Assembly: GCF_910591885.1 (NCBI RefSeq) | Contig: NC_063272.1 | Location: forward strand, 7,514,364-7,578,363 | Direction: 5' to 3' | DNA length: 64,000 bases | From: Bombus terrestris | Lineage: Eukaryota; Arthropoda; Insecta; Hymenoptera; Apidae | Part shown: piece by piece, positions 12,240-25,070 of the stretch | Numbering within the stretch: the stretch's first letter is position 1 | How the letters are laid out: each line of letters opens with the position of its first letter | The notes under the pieces: model-generated | Databases searched by the model: none | What the model was told of the DNA's origin: nothing | The model's input: only the letters and a program-made list of their open reading frames with translations | Made by a program: the position numbers and the translations under genes

Positions 12240-12690
12240 TTCTAGCTTGGAGATCACGCTGTTCCACCATAAAACCTCGAAACAACGAAACATTGAACCC
12301 AGGTGGAAAGTTTCTACTCGGTCAGAAACTTCGATGATCGCTACAACTCGACGGGTAATAGTCTCTTCGTCTTTGGCCGCTTCCAGTTCTTCACAGCGTC
12401 CGACCAATTTCCCCATTACCTACGTTCGATACCGCGGTGAATTCGTGGAAATTGGCCGGCGTTCGTTTGCACACGAGCCAAATCACGATGCGGTTACAGT
12501 TCGATCGCTTCTTCGACCGCGTAATCGATCCAAAATTGAGGCAGCAACCGTGCAGGGAAAATACCCACGGGAGCTGTATGGTTCCCGGTTCAGCGAGGAG
12601 CGACGTTACGTCGACGATTTTCAGACAACGCGTACGATGAGACGAGGAAATTGTTGCCTGGCAACCGATTGACCTAGATCGGTTGCACTG
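12240..12690. other. GC-rich patch open in several frames
   Basis: A plus-strand frame of 141 codons (12247-12672), a nested 67-codon frame and a minus-strand 63-codon frame overlap here. This is what high G+C alone produces. A donor-like TAG|GTAATG lies on the minus strand at about 12420-12413, but no frame leading to it has both an acceptor and continuity. An 8-bp stem (CAACCGAT/ATCGGTTG) ends the patch. It could be an exon or a regulatory element; I cannot choose. Confidence 0.2.
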
Positions 12691-12953
12691 TCGTAGCTGG
12701 AGTCCGGCTAACGTTGCTCAGGGCGTCTGATTGTCGCAGCAGGGTGCAGGGTTGAAGGCTGAATGGGATTGAGGTGCGTTGAAGAGGAAACTAGAGAAAC
12801 TGGTAGACTGCTCTTGGCAGTCCATGCTTGTAATAGTCGTACTACCATGAAATTATGGTGGATATTAAACTTTTAATGTATAATCGCTATTTTGCCTCTT
12901 TTTCTTTTTATTTCTTTGAAGCTTTCGAATTGAGAAAATGAATTACTGTTGGG

Positions 12954-13187
12954 CTTGCCAGGCCAGGTCGGGAGATCGGTTTTAAAATTTAGTTAAAAAT
13001 TTTACGTTTATTGTTGTTTCTTTTGTTCGTCTAACTTTATGTAAATTCTTATATTAACAAATATTGAGAAATCGATTAATCAGGTAATATAAGAATTCAC
13101 ATAAAGTTGGATGAACGAAAGAAATAACGATGAACGCACAATTTTTAATGAAATTTTCAAAGCGATCGCTTGACCGAGGCTGGCAAG
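12954..13187. mobile_element. Inverted-repeat element, family A copy 1 (~234 bp)
   Basis: The left end reads CTTGCCAGGCCAGGTCGG, then GATCGG and a TTTTAAAAT tract. The right end is its imperfect complement (…CGATCGCTTGACCGAGGCTGGCAAG). The interior is a second, strong hairpin: TCTAACTTTATGTAAATTCT near 13028-13048 pairs with AGAATTCACATAAAGTTGGA near 13092-13111. A second copy lies at 63205-63412. It is non-coding. No clear target duplication was seen. Confidence 0.75.
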
Positions 13188-14511
13188 GTTAGCGTTAATT
13201 TATCGTTTCGATTACATATCAACTTTTTGAATAATAATTTCTACAATTAGAGATCTATTATTTATTTATTTATTTATTTATTTTGGTAAAAGTAGAAATT
13301 TTCTTAGAGTAGCGACTTGTAGGATTCAGTTTAGATACGATTCATTCGTGTAGAGATTTTCTATGTTTTTCGTTTTGTTAGAAATAAAGGTATTTTGACA
13401 AAGTAATCAAATTTCGAAGGTTTCGGATTATTATCCGCCTTGTTCCAGGGATGATCGAAATTTTTATTTTATTAGAAATGAATTATACTATATTTTACAT
13501 TTGTAAGGAATAAGATCGAGCCGGATGAAATTGATTTACCCTTATTAATTTTTTAATTTCATAATTATAGAAGTTTCTGTTTAAAAGAACGGTTGGCGTA
13601 ACTTTTACAATTCTATTGATGTATTTTCAATGGAAATGTGCGTAATATAAGTTTGAGAGTAATAAGTTTATCTGCTGAAAATTACAAAATATTAACCCTT
13701 CATCGCCATGTAAAATCGAGTGCTTCTTAATATCATCACGCTCCAATATAAAATAATAAAATTATTTGTACCAAGAAAATGGTAGTATAGTATAGTGGTT
13801 CTATCGCATCATTAGATTCTCAGATACATAATGAAGCTTACTGTAACGTTAGTAATACAATAGTGTAATATCTATTCATCTTTGGTGTTCTGATTAAACT
13901 ATCACTAACGTCGATAATATTAGCATTTCATTACCAGTATCGATCTTATCTACATTTTCACCATCGATTTAACTCGATAAAATTACTCCGATATTATAAT
14001 ATCATTTATAGCATTATAACATGTGTTAAATTATGATATAATTGACAGGTTTCTTAATTTATTCGTTGTTCCTCTTTTCAAACGTAAAATTCATTGTATT
14101 ATAACTATTTGTTAAATTATCAGAACAATTAAAGGTCACACACGTGTTTTGCGAATTACAGATGCACAAATTGTTTGACACCTTTGTTGTCTTTTTTAAT
14201 TAAAATAATCAACGTAACATATTACGCGTTAATCATTGAAAATTGACAATCTATATCGTTATTTACTTATTATATTTACTTTCACAACGGAGTAACGCAT
14301 TAAATTTCAAAACCAAATATTGAAATTCTACGATACTGCTCACTTCGCGTAATTGCAGAACTTGTTAATTTGTAATTTTCTATCCGAAACTGTCAAGAAA
14401 TTGCGAAAAAAGAATTCTATACTTCAAACGATATTTTTGTATTATACCAGACTATCTAGTTGAACGCTTTAAACGATGCTTTATTGCATTCTTTAAGATC
14501 AATTAATCGTA
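13188..14511. other. A+T-rich DNA, no gene seen
   Basis: It contains a (TTTA)n microsatellite and otherwise only low-complexity A+T-rich sequence. There are no frames worth noting. Confidence 0.5.
13259..13284. repeat. (TTTA)n microsatellite
   Basis: About six uninterrupted TTTA units. Confidence 0.9.
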
Positions 14512-14758
14512 AAATTGGACAATTTGTTCCAACACGCAAGCTAATTATTGCGGAAGGAAAGTTTGTATTAATCTGAAAAACACGGCACAAGTTTTCGACA
14601 CGTTTTTGCGAAATTCAAAAATTGTCCAATTTTTACCAGAAAATAAACAAGCAACGACTTGTTACTTTACTTGTTACTTTAAATTATATATCTTGTCTAG
14701 CACTTTATAAACAACTGTACGCACAACACATCTCCGCAATTATAAAGTTGTCTAATTT
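14512..14758. repeat. Degenerate inverted-repeat element
   Basis: A left segment containing AAATTGGACAATTTG … ATTATTGCGGA (about 14512-14555) is matched in reverse complement by TCCGCAATTATAAAGTTGTC near 14731-14750. A further TTGTCCAATTTTT copy sits at about 14624. It may be an old transposon remnant. Confidence 0.35.
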
Positions 14759-17700
14759 ATACGTAAAGTTCAATCTGAAAAACAATCTTAAGTAAATGAG
14801 AAATAACAAAGAGATTATCACGGGCACATAGCGATAATTTAGTGTCGCATAAAATTATCTGTCCTAACCATTTATCTAGCCTGATAAAACAACACGTTAA
14901 AGTAATATATATTATATCGATAACACAGTTAAACAAAGAGATCATGACATCCATGGTTTAAAGAAAAACCGAATGAATTTATCAAAATCGAAAGTACAGT
15001 CATTAGTTTTTACGAAACACTTTGTTTATGCCGGAAACTCGTCATTGAAAGAAACGACATTAGGCTTGTGCGACAATTATTTTTTAGGAAAATGACAATG
15101 TTCGATTCTATTTTACGCACATCGGTTTAACTACTGACTTTTAAAATAGAAATATTTCCCATAATCAGGAAAATTTGATTCCAAAAGAGTCAAGTTAAGC
15201 AAAGAATATTATAATCGTAATTATATGTTTCTAAGAGGAAAAATTTGTGAAAATTAGTTGAGAAACAAAGACGAGTAAGAAATTATTTCCACAGTTCAGA
15301 AAATTCGGTTCTGAAATAATTAAAAAATCGTAAACAATGTAACAGCGATAATTAAATTCTTTTGAAAGAGAAACAAAACATCTAACTAATTAATTATTCT
15401 TGTTTTTATGGAATAACTGGTCTTGTTAATGATTTATGTATCCATCGATTAATTCGAACCCGGTTTCGATGAATCGTCGGTAGTTTCAGTGTCAGTCATT
15501 GTCGTCAGTCGACATGGCATTTACATATCACACGCACAGCTGTCATTGCGGCATTGTTATTACGTGAATGGGCGTTTATTGTCAATTTCTGGCTCGTCGG
15601 TTGGCTGCAAGGTCCGCCGGTCATTGCCACTGAATGGGCCAACTGATTCAGACATATGCCACCGTATTATCCCCTTGATACCCGATTCCAATCGTTCCAA
15701 CCGATTACGATCATTAGGAGCGATCATATCGAAGCCTTCAGATCCTCATGAATGATTTCTACTGATTAAATCGACTTGATTTTCATGCAAATCTATCGTT
15801 TCATCCACGTATCTAAAGTAATGAAATTTACTTTGCATCTTCTACTATTAAAGAGTTTCGATGTTTCTGTATTATGCACATTCTGTACATTTTTCTTATC
15901 GTTAGATCTTCGATTTAGAAAAATGAAAATAGGAGAATTTAGAAAATAATCGTTTCTACCGTAGGTTTACATTCATTTTTTCATACAAACAACTGTTTAC
16001 TAAAATTTGAGCGAGCACTTTGATATTTCTTTGAAACTGTAAATCGAATAGAAATTTTCCAAGAGCAACTGTTGGATGGGTAAGCGAATGAGTAGTCGAT
16101 TAGGAGGTACGTTTATAGCTTGTCTATGTTGATGAAACATTATACAAGATAGTTATGAGACGTTCGAAACATTGTTAGTCAACGTATCGATAATGATTAT
16201 CGACGATACCTGTTTATACCTGTTTATGATTTCATGTACGGTTAACACGTGTAACGTACGTATGGATAACGTGATGCAGTTTCTTGGAAGCACGTATGGT
16301 TAAAAAAAAAAGTCATTGCATACGATACACGAAGATAGCTCGGGCTTATGCTTCTTTACAGTGATAATCAAGTACGTTCACTGTGTAGGACGGAAATGCG
16401 AGTTGGCACAAACTTTAGCTCATTTATGCTGTACAATGTTAACGATGTAAGAAGAATTTTTCACGAGAAATTTACGTTCCGTTTGTTTCGCTTCTATCGC
16501 GTATTTTTCCTTCGTTGCATCGCAACACTCGAATTCTATCAATTTCACTTTCTACGCGAGAAAAGATCTTCCACTGGGTTTGACGAATCAAGTTCTACTG
16601 TCATCCGTAATACGTAAACTGGCGCCAACGCGAATCAGCGCAGCATTTCGTCATAGACGATCTTCGCGTACACCGAAACCGTATTCGTACACGTCGAACG
16701 TTCGATTTGCGGCCGAAAATACCCGGTTTGCGACTCAAACACGCGTGCTCGGTGTATGCCGCACCGCGTGTACCTCGCCCTTGACATTATATCAAGATCG
16801 CATCATCCACGAGCAATCCGCTAGCCATTGGCTGGCTTGCCTTTTTCTGTCTACTTCGATATTACGTAGGTTTATCAAACTATGATATGTATCTAAATAT
16901 TTTAATACATTGATGGTCAAAATTAAATTCCTGTGACAGAAATAAATACGCAGATGAGAATACGTATTGTTACGAGATCGGATCTCTTCTCGTCTGACAC
17001 GACTCTTTATCGGCGATCTCGCTGTACAATGCGCTATGCAATTTCGTACAGTATATGATATTTTCAGGATATTTATGTTCGAGTTACGAAGACGACCGAT
17101 CGATATTTCTATCCAATTCATCGTCCATATCAACGAACAGTGATGGTTTTCTTAATTCTCTGTCGAAATACACTTCGAGTTTGACGTTTCGCTTTATAGC
17201 TGACAAATACCCGTAATCAACGAACACCGTCCCAGTTCACGTACCAAAGATAGACTTCAGTTTCTAAAGTATCGTGGCGAGATGATTCATTTTACGGAAA
17301 ACGTTAGCGTATTTTTAACGGCCAGGTACGAAAACATTAAGAAAATGGAGCGCGTTGGTCGAACACCTTGAGAAATTTTCGTAGCGGCACCATGCCAGCG
17401 TCTGCCTCTGAATCAACTGAAAACAGCACCAATTACGTGGGAAGAATACGAAGAAACACGTTAAGGAAGATAGAATGTCGGGAATCGATGTTTTCGGAAG
17501 ATCGTTTTTCCTGATAAATCGTGCGATCGGCTCGTGGATCGACCGTTAATTAATAGCAACTCGTAAATCGAGAGTCCGGATCGATCCGCGCGATAAGACG
17601 GTTACGGTGCCTGTTAAAAGTGCAATTTAAACATTCCCAGCCACGGGCGGACGTTTACGGCCGTCAATTTTCTTCGATTAAAATGTACCAACGGTAAATT

Positions 17701-17785
17701 ATGCGACGAGATCCGGCGACGATTTATGGCCCGAGCCGTGGAATCGACTTCTACCAGGCGGCTCTCTTTGCTTTACGCGACTCTT
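14759..17785. other. Intergenic or intronic DNA, no supported gene
   Basis: Frames of 88-113 codons occur at 15489-15755, 16348-16617 and 16580-16885 (plus strand) and 17133-16792 (minus strand). They overlap one another in GC-richer patches and encode nothing recognisable. GC-elevated patches at about 15480-15760 and 16620-16840 could be regulatory. Confidence 0.35.
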
Positions 17786-18440
17786 TCATCGGCCTTGATT
17801 CGCACGGGATTGTAGAAACTGGAAGAGATATCGGAGTCGATACCAATTGTCACAGTAGCGAGGTCAAGGTTTACGGATGCGAATCGTTCTTTAATAGACT
17901 CTTAGACTATGCCAGATCATACTTCAAGGGAGAACGGGTTAGAACACGTTTGCTAGTCGAGTGATTGCTCAAGGTCGTTTTTTCGGTAACCAGAGACGTC
18001 ATTGGCGACGCTTCTGTTTTCCATGGATCATAGTATTTTCTTAAAGTGTTCTTTCTCATTGACCTTTGCTCGTTCGAGATCATAGAAACTGAAAAAGATC
18101 GATACAAACTGTGAGACCGATGAGATCGAAGTTGGCCATGTGAATCTTTCTGCGATAGACTTTTAAATTAGGTTTGAAATAACGAGGGGAAAAAATAACG
18201 AATAATAGGGGAAAATGTGTTTCAAGTAGGTTGGTTGCTTCAAATTACTTGCTACTTTTACGTTCGGTACGTTAATATATCTAGATCATTTCGATCGGCC
18301 TTGATTCGCCTCGGATTATAAGAACTGATAAAATTGATGTCATTACAGATCGTCGTATCGATGAGACTAAAATCTTCTTGGATTCTTTTTTCTTTTTTTA
18401 AATTACCTTTGAAACGCTCTATTTTACTAAGAAAATTGTA
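17786..18440. repeat. Diverged tandem duplication, three related segments
   Basis: Segment A (about 17786-17915) contains ATCGGCCTTGATTCGC followed by a GTAGAAACTGGAAGAGAT stretch. Segment C (about 18284-18430) repeats this as ATCGGCCTTGATTCGC then ATAAGAACTGATAAAATT. Segment B (about 18067-18180) is more diverged, with ATCATAGAAACTGAAAAAG and a matching GCGATAGACTTT end. The following bases (about 17955-18010 and 18445-18500) also align, giving a unit of about 490-500 bp for A to C. Confidence 0.6.
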
Positions 18441-19018
18441 TTTCAAATGGATCAATCGCTCGAGATCGTTCGTACGATATCCAATGACATGACTGGTGAC
18501 TCTTTCGAAGCAACCTGTACAGAGTAGTCAGACAACGCGATAATATTTCCATTTCTCGATGCTTCCGGTTAGGTGATACAGTTACAAAACGATAGATAAA
18601 CCAGTGGTGCACGTATGGCGCACGAATCAGGTTGAGAATGAATCGGCTCGAGCTTGGTTGAGAAGCCTTGTCCCGATGTGCTGAGGGCGTGCCGCGAAGT
18701 GGAATCGATCGAACCATACGATTCCGTACGAATGGCCGCGCTATCGCCTACCAGGTGTTGGTCTACGATAAATCCCACGAGATGCGCCGTTTAATTATTT
18801 AACGGTCCTTTATCGATCACTATACACCGACCGATATGACAAGGCTACAAGCACCAGCTGCTTTGTCCCTCTCGCGACATTGCGAAACAACGGGCCGCAT
18901 TCTTTTCTGGTTACCAATGCTAACGTTCCTTTCGTTCGCGTTAACGACTTCTCTGGACTTCACCTTTTTGCAATTCCTCTTTTCTTTTCCTTTCTTTTTA
19001 TCTCGGTTCTTTTTCCTT

Positions 19019-19330
19019 CCGATTGTTTATTATCTTCCTTCTTGCTTGATTATTCCATGAAGGTAAAGAGTTGGTTGACACTAATTGAGAGACGATGTTT
19101 TTTCAAGCTGGTAGAGGTTTCAGATCACATGGAAGGAGTTTTTAATTTGTTAGTTTATTCTTCGTTGGTTCTTTGTATGTTTTTTTTTTTCTTCTCTTTT
19201 TTGGGGAGGGAGGGGATCGTTGTGCAGGAGCGAAGGTTTAGGTAGGAGCCCTCCTTTTTCTTATTATTTTTAGCGACGGCTGTTTATTGTCTTCTTTTTT
19301 AAATGGTCACTCCGTGAAGGTAAAGATCAA
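19019..19330. repeat. Diverged tandem duplication, offset ~257 bp
   Basis: ATTGTTTATTATCTTCC … CATGAAGGTAAAGAGT (from about 19021) reappears as GCTGTTTATTGTCTTCT … CGTGAAGGTAAAGATC (from about 19279). Pyrimidine-rich sequence precedes both copies. Confidence 0.6.
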
Positions 19331-21337
19331 GAGGGAGGTAAACATGACCGAAGACTGAAATCTTTCTTAAGGCTAAAGCTTTCAAGTTATACGTAAGACG
19401 TTTCTAATTTCGTGGTTTCTTGTTTTTTGGTCGCTTTTGTCCTCTTACGAGTTGGTACCTATGTAGAAGCGAAGAAATTGTCTCAGGCAAGTTCTTCGAT
19501 GTACAGCTTTGTTACGCTAATAAATCTAATTGACGTTTGTTCGAGTACGAAGATCTCTGCCTCTCGCTCTATATCTCGCAACTGCATGAAATCTCTTTTA
19601 AAATTGACTTATGTGCAGCATTACGATAATCTATCTCTTTTCTTCGAGTCGCTGAGGAAAGCGCTAAATCATTGAAGAAAAGGAAAAAGAGTCCATCTTC
19701 TTTACCTTGTCTGACGCTTTTTCTATCGAAGAATAGTCAAAAGAATATTTAAGGCCGTTGATAGCTATATCTTTGAAAAGAACCGATTGTCGATGGAACG
19801 GAGGTCAGATCGTTGAGAAACCTTCGGGAAACCGCCTCGACGAGGCGGTTGGTCGGTGCTCAGCCGATCGAATTCGCCTTTCGATAGCGAAACGGGGACA
19901 ATTTTAAGACTCGTTCCTTTAACAATTCGTTCGAGCGAGTAGATAATGGCGCCAACGTGAATGTAGTCAACCTTGTGCGTTACCTACCACACCCTGCGTA
20001 GTGCCTCAATGTAAAACTCGAGAGGTCGGTTTTCACCAGTTTCGAAGTGTGGAAGGTCGCAAGTGACAGGAAAATCGATTTTTTCTCCCTTCATGCCGCT
20101 ACCGGTTTCGTTAACATTTTTTTTCTTCCTCCTGTCCTTTTCCTTTCTTTCTTCTCCGCGAGCTCGCGGCACGGAACTCGATCGATCTACAACCGATAGA
20201 TATTTCCAGAAATCGGAACGAACCGTAGCGCATGGTCATTAATAATAATCGAAATTTTATCTCCGGGAGATTCTGTAGGGTGAAAATTGAATTTTAATAG
20301 AATGATTCGTACGGTTCCAAATATCCGAACGTATCGCTACGTATTAATTAATTTTCAACAAATATGCCACGCCTCCGTAATATTTCAAATTTCAAACTTT
20401 AAATAAGTATATCGAAATTCATGTTTTACACATCGAGCTTTAAGCTTCGGATACTTAACCACAGTTGACGCGATGTTTGCTGAAGGAAAGAAATTTCTAT
20501 TCAGGCTTCATCGCTTTGCAGTTACGCGTATAAGAATATAAAGTTGCATAAAAGTCCTCAGCCTCTGATCATCGTTCTTCGTGCGAGCCTCGTCGTAATT
20601 TTGGCACGATAGCCGTGTCGAATCGTATTGGTTACCAGTGAGATCGTGCGTGCGCGGATGCAGAGGCAAATAGAATTCACTCGTGACGACCGTTCTCATA
20701 ACACGTGACACCTTCCCGTAGGACAAAATCGCGGCGAGAAAATTTAAGCGACGTCGTGTTACGATCGTACGGTCCGTGGCGTGCATTTTTGGTCGCGGGC
20801 CGACGTACCGGTTGGAGGCTCTTCAAGATTCACGGCGCTCCAAGATTATGACGTGTAAATCGAGACGATACGACACAGTCTACCGTATGTACTTTGGCCA
20901 ATGATAAAGCATGGACACTTGGACTACATGGACACTTATAATATAAATTTGAAATTTTATTAACACAGGCTGCTGAACTTCGTTATTTTATCGAGCTGCG
21001 AAAGAATTGCGGATAGATAGCCATTGGGAACTTGTAGCAACTATGACACTATTTGAAGTGATTTTTATTTCTTCAAAGACAAAATTCTTATTTTTCGTCA
21101 TATTTCTCATACATTACTTCCGAGTGTGATAATTAATATTTTTAGATGGGTGGTCATTTTAAAACATTTCACTAGATTCTATTCGGTTTAGATTTTATTA
21201 GTCTGCTACATTCTATTTGATACGTTTTCTTCCTACGTACTTGTACCGCAGATTATTTTAACGTTGGCTGCAAGCTCGTGCAGCTGGCTTCCTATTCTCC
21301 CTGCTTATTCAAACCGCAATAATAATTAGATTGAAAA
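19331..21337. other. Intergenic or intronic DNA; palindrome and GC-rich patches
   Basis: A perfect palindrome AACCGCCTCG-A-CGAGGCGGTT lies at 19830-19850. A CpG-rich patch at about 20580-20880 contains CACGTG-type words and is open in several frames, none recognised. No gene is supported. Confidence 0.4.
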
Positions 21338-21835
21338 TTGGTCGAAAATAACTGCAAATTATCTAGCCATGTATTCCTTGGAAAACAAAAGAAAAAACAA
21401 AAAAAAAAAGTAACGTTATCGAACGATGTTCGTGCTAATAAAGAGAGATTCTGTTTTGTCAATGCAGGAAAGTTTTTCCAAGAAATTACGATATCGAAAA
21501 TTCTAGCACAACAAACTTTATCTTCTAACGCGGTTGAACCGCAACCTTATTTACAACTTTCGATAAGAAATTATATTTTCGGTGAAATCTTCGTAACATT
21601 TAACTTTATTGCTTTTCTGTCAACAAGTTTTGCTTTAGTTACTCAGAAATACTTACGGTTTACTCTACTGTCCAAACATAAACCTTATACTTATCATAAA
21701 AAGAATATTGATCATTTGATAGTCGTTTTTCTGTTGTGTAGATCCGAGGAAATTAAACCTAAAGCAAGTACATCCCTTGCGACTTTTTCTTTTAGAATTT
21801 CTATAAAACTATCGATTCCAAGTAAGCGTGGATAA
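21338..21835 (+). other. 165-codon open frame, unrecognised
   Basis: The frame opens with an alternative start (TTG) and has a lysine-rich stretch from a poly-A tract (KQKKKQKKK) near residues 17-25. A mildly hydrophobic segment lies around residues 80-105. It is long for A+T-rich DNA but has no known motif, no upstream promoter features and no splice-site support. I judge it more likely chance than gene. Confidence 0.12.
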
Positions 21836-22697
21836 TCAGAGCCAATCGTAAAAAAGACGATGATCAATGAATCGAAAATGATTCAGAAACGCATACGATC
21901 GTTCCGTTCGATAACCCAGCTGTTTAATTTATCACGACGAAGGACCATAGGTGAGCATGTTCGCGTGCGCAGTGATCAGCGAAAGTTGCAACTGTATTAG
22001 CAACAGGTGTGCAACAGTTCGCAGCCACGACAGGTAAATCGATTTCTTCCACTACCGTCCACTTCAGCTTCGTTTTCCCGCTTCTCTAGGTTCGTCTATT
22101 CTTATTCCTCTGCTTTTTCACCGCGACTCGATCAAACATTCCTGTTTAACCTTTCAATGACCAAAGAATTTCATCGGCCAATACATTCTACTTGAAGGTA
22201 TTTAACCTGTCTACTCTTCAGGTCTTGTATTTTAGTAGATATATCTAGTAATCGCGAAGAGGACAGGTTTATTACTGTCTTTCTAGGAATATTCGTATTT
22301 ATAATATTTAATACAATTCCTCGCTACAGTATATTCGCAATAATTACATTTCTTCAGGACAGTCGCTGAATACAGTTGCGAAACAAACGTGCGTCGTGTA
22401 TGGACTGCAGATATTTATGCATTTTGGGGACATTCAAGAATTTCTAAAAATCTACAAAATACACATAATATACAAGAATATATAAATCATCCAAAATAGG
22501 GTACTTATCGTGACATTAGAACGTAGATGAAACAAATTTCTATTCAATTTACATCTCTTTAGTTATATTCATAAAATATAAAATTCGCAGTCTAGTCATG
22601 TAAGATTACGATCCTAAAAATTTCTTTTTAACCAAAAATCAGACAATATTCGTGAAAGTGTAAGATGTTGGAAAAAGAGTCGTGAAATCTCTAAATA
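21836..22697. other. No gene seen
   Basis: Ordinary A+T-rich sequence, with CAGGTAAATCG near 22032 as an isolated donor-like word. Confidence 0.5.
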
Positions 22698-22775
22698 TTA
22701 GGCTGGCAACTAAATGGTCGCGGATTTTGTCATGAGGTGGTATTGATAATCACAATTACTTAGTTACCAACCCAA
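22698..22775. mobile_element. MADE1-like mariner MITE, family 2 copy 1 (78 bp)
   Basis: Starts TTAGGCTGGCAACTAAATGG and ends ATTACTTAGTTACCAACCCAA, with TA at 22696-22697 and 22776-22777. Both halves are imperfect complements around a short centre. It is a more diverged copy of the elements at 46675, 49341 and 50341. Confidence 0.85.
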
Positions 22776-22777
22776 TA

Positions 22778-25070
22778 TAAAGATCATCGAGTGCAAGTGA
22801 TTTTCACGGTACTTTGTAATAACGAAGGTGAATGAAACACAAATTGTCACTCAGACAAGCAAAATTCCACTTCATTTTTTGTAAAGAATTTGCAAAGACA
22901 ATTTTCTTGAGATTCGATTTCTTGAGATGCTCTTGTTACTCTCTGTTATACTCTTGCTTCCTGGTTGATTGCTCCTTCGACACCAACATGGTAAAGAAGT
23001 ATATTAGTCCGGAATATGGTTAAAATGGATCGTTATTACGACTCACACAATACCGCAGAATAAATATATCTGTCGGGGAATGGAAACCGCGAATTAAACG
23101 CAAACGTTTACGTCGTTTTATCATCCGTTGAACCGGCATGAAAATGTTTTTACTCGTATAATCTACCGAAACCGTTTCCTGTGACATTAACTTCCTTCCA
23201 CCGTGCATGATTATCGTATTGAATAACTGAAAGTTTTAATTAGTCGGACTCGTGATTGTATTAAACGACGCCGACTTAATTGTCTGAATTGGTTGTACGG
23301 CCGGCATTAAACATTTCCATTCCCTGCCAGACGGATACAAAGGTCAGCTTATGGTGATTGCTCGTACTATTTCTCTTTCAATCGCTTCCTCTGTCTAACG
23401 TAAGACGCTCGATTAGATTCCATTAAAATTCGTATCCGTGAAAGATGAGATTTACAGGACGTGAGTTGTAATACTTGGTTCGTAGAATATTCATGCAAAT
23501 CATAAATATTTTTACAGATAATCGATAATGAAATTAAACAATGATATTCAATAATAAACGAAACCCGATCAAAGGTGTGTCTTGTTTTTGAATTGTCGCA
23601 AAATATAGTTCACCCTTGATAAATTATTTGCTTATTGTATTTATACTTTAATTATCTTGTTGTTATTTTTCTACATCTACGCGTGTTGTCGTAAATGTAT
23701 AAAAATCCACGATCTAATAAGTAATTTGTTTTTCTTAAAATTGTGTCTGTATGACTAAGAACAATGGGTGCTTGTTCTTAGTCACTTGACAGATTTCTAT
23801 TCTTAGGAAAATCCATGTTCATAAAATTCTAATCGAAACATTTCCGTCAGGAAATGTATAATGATTCGCTTTGAATCTATCGTAGGAGTAGGAATGGTCA
23901 CAGTAGTAGATCACCTACGAATATTTAATAGATTCACGTTTTCTTTCGTTCCTTTGTATCATGCCGATGTGCAAAGCTGAACACGCTTTATACGATTTTC
24001 AAGAATGTTCATATCGATTCAGGTACACAATTCATATTGTATTACAACCAATGCACCGAGTGACACTTAAAAGACAACACCGTACCCTAACGTTTATCCT
24101 TTGTACGCACGGTATCGTGCCAATCAATGTTGGGCTTCGATTACAAGCACGAATAGAGGCAAGATGTTAGACAACGATCGAACATCGTGTTTGCAGTTGC
24201 TATACAAGTACAGACTTGTGTATCTTTAGGCACAGTAGCGGTTTCTATCTGGTAACAAAGGATCCTTAGGTGGAAATCAATTTTTGGAAAGTAACTCGAT
24301 CTGTTCTGCCTTTCTTTAATCAGAAAATTTTGTATTCAATTTTTCTACGAATTTCTCAAAGAATTTCAAGGAGAAATTGAAATTTCTTTGATAAAGTGAA
24401 TCGTACATTCACAAGAGTAGAAACATCTCTTTGATGTTTTGTACGTAGACACTGGCAACATCGAGTTACTTATAACAGGAAGAGTAATTTAGGATGAAAT
24501 TTCTCTTTCAAAGACTATTTTAGCATTCGTGTCTATTTACTTTGAAAAACGAAATCTTCATGCTGTTCTTTCTGTGTTCTAAGTAATTTCGATTTAAGCA
24601 TTTACATTGATAGGTCCTCTATTTGTGATATTTATTCATTTCGATTTACGGCAGGTTTCTTATCATTAAATAAAGTAATTAGCAAGAGTCGAAATAATTT
24701 CTATCTCATAAATGGAAGCTACTCACGTTGCATACTTCAGCCAACGATGAGGCCCAATATTTTTGGCACATTCTTCGGTCATACGCGAATCTTATTGAAA
24801 TTTCCCAATTTTAAAAACACTACGAATTTTCCAAACGATCAAATTATTACCATATGCTCATACTAGAAAATTCGCTGGCCGTTTCCATCATTTCCCGCCA
24901 ATGACCAGTTAATTTTCGCTTGAAACGCAACTAACACGTTCCCCTAAGTTCCACGCCGCTCCATCGACATTTCGTACGTCCGACTGCCAATTTTAGTTAC
25001 AATTACGTGCAATGGGACCGCAATCGGCAACCTGCGTTGCATTACGCCACGTTTCGGTAGAATTCCAGTA
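22778..25070. other. Intergenic or intronic DNA, no gene seen
   Basis: Frames are short and unrecognised. A stable hairpin lies at 23746-23793 (listed separately). Confidence 0.45.
23746..23793. repeat. Short hairpin with 12-bp perfect stem
   Basis: GACTAAGAACAA (23753-23764) pairs exactly with TTGTTCTTAGTC (23772-23783) across a 7-base loop. An outer TCTGT/ACAGA pair extends the stem after a small bulge. Confidence 0.75.

Noticed and set aside
12413..12478. Minus-strand frame reading HRDLARVQ before a TAG|GTAATG donor, resembling a kinase HRDLAAR loop and in phase with the 11722 exon
   Set aside because: A stop codon lies just upstream and there is no AG acceptor or ATG between it and the donor. 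None of the other kinase motifs is present, so the resemblance is chance.
22985..23010. GTAAAGAAGTAT, similar to part of miR-1
   Set aside because: Only the middle 12 bases match, the 5' seed is absent and there is no hairpin around it.
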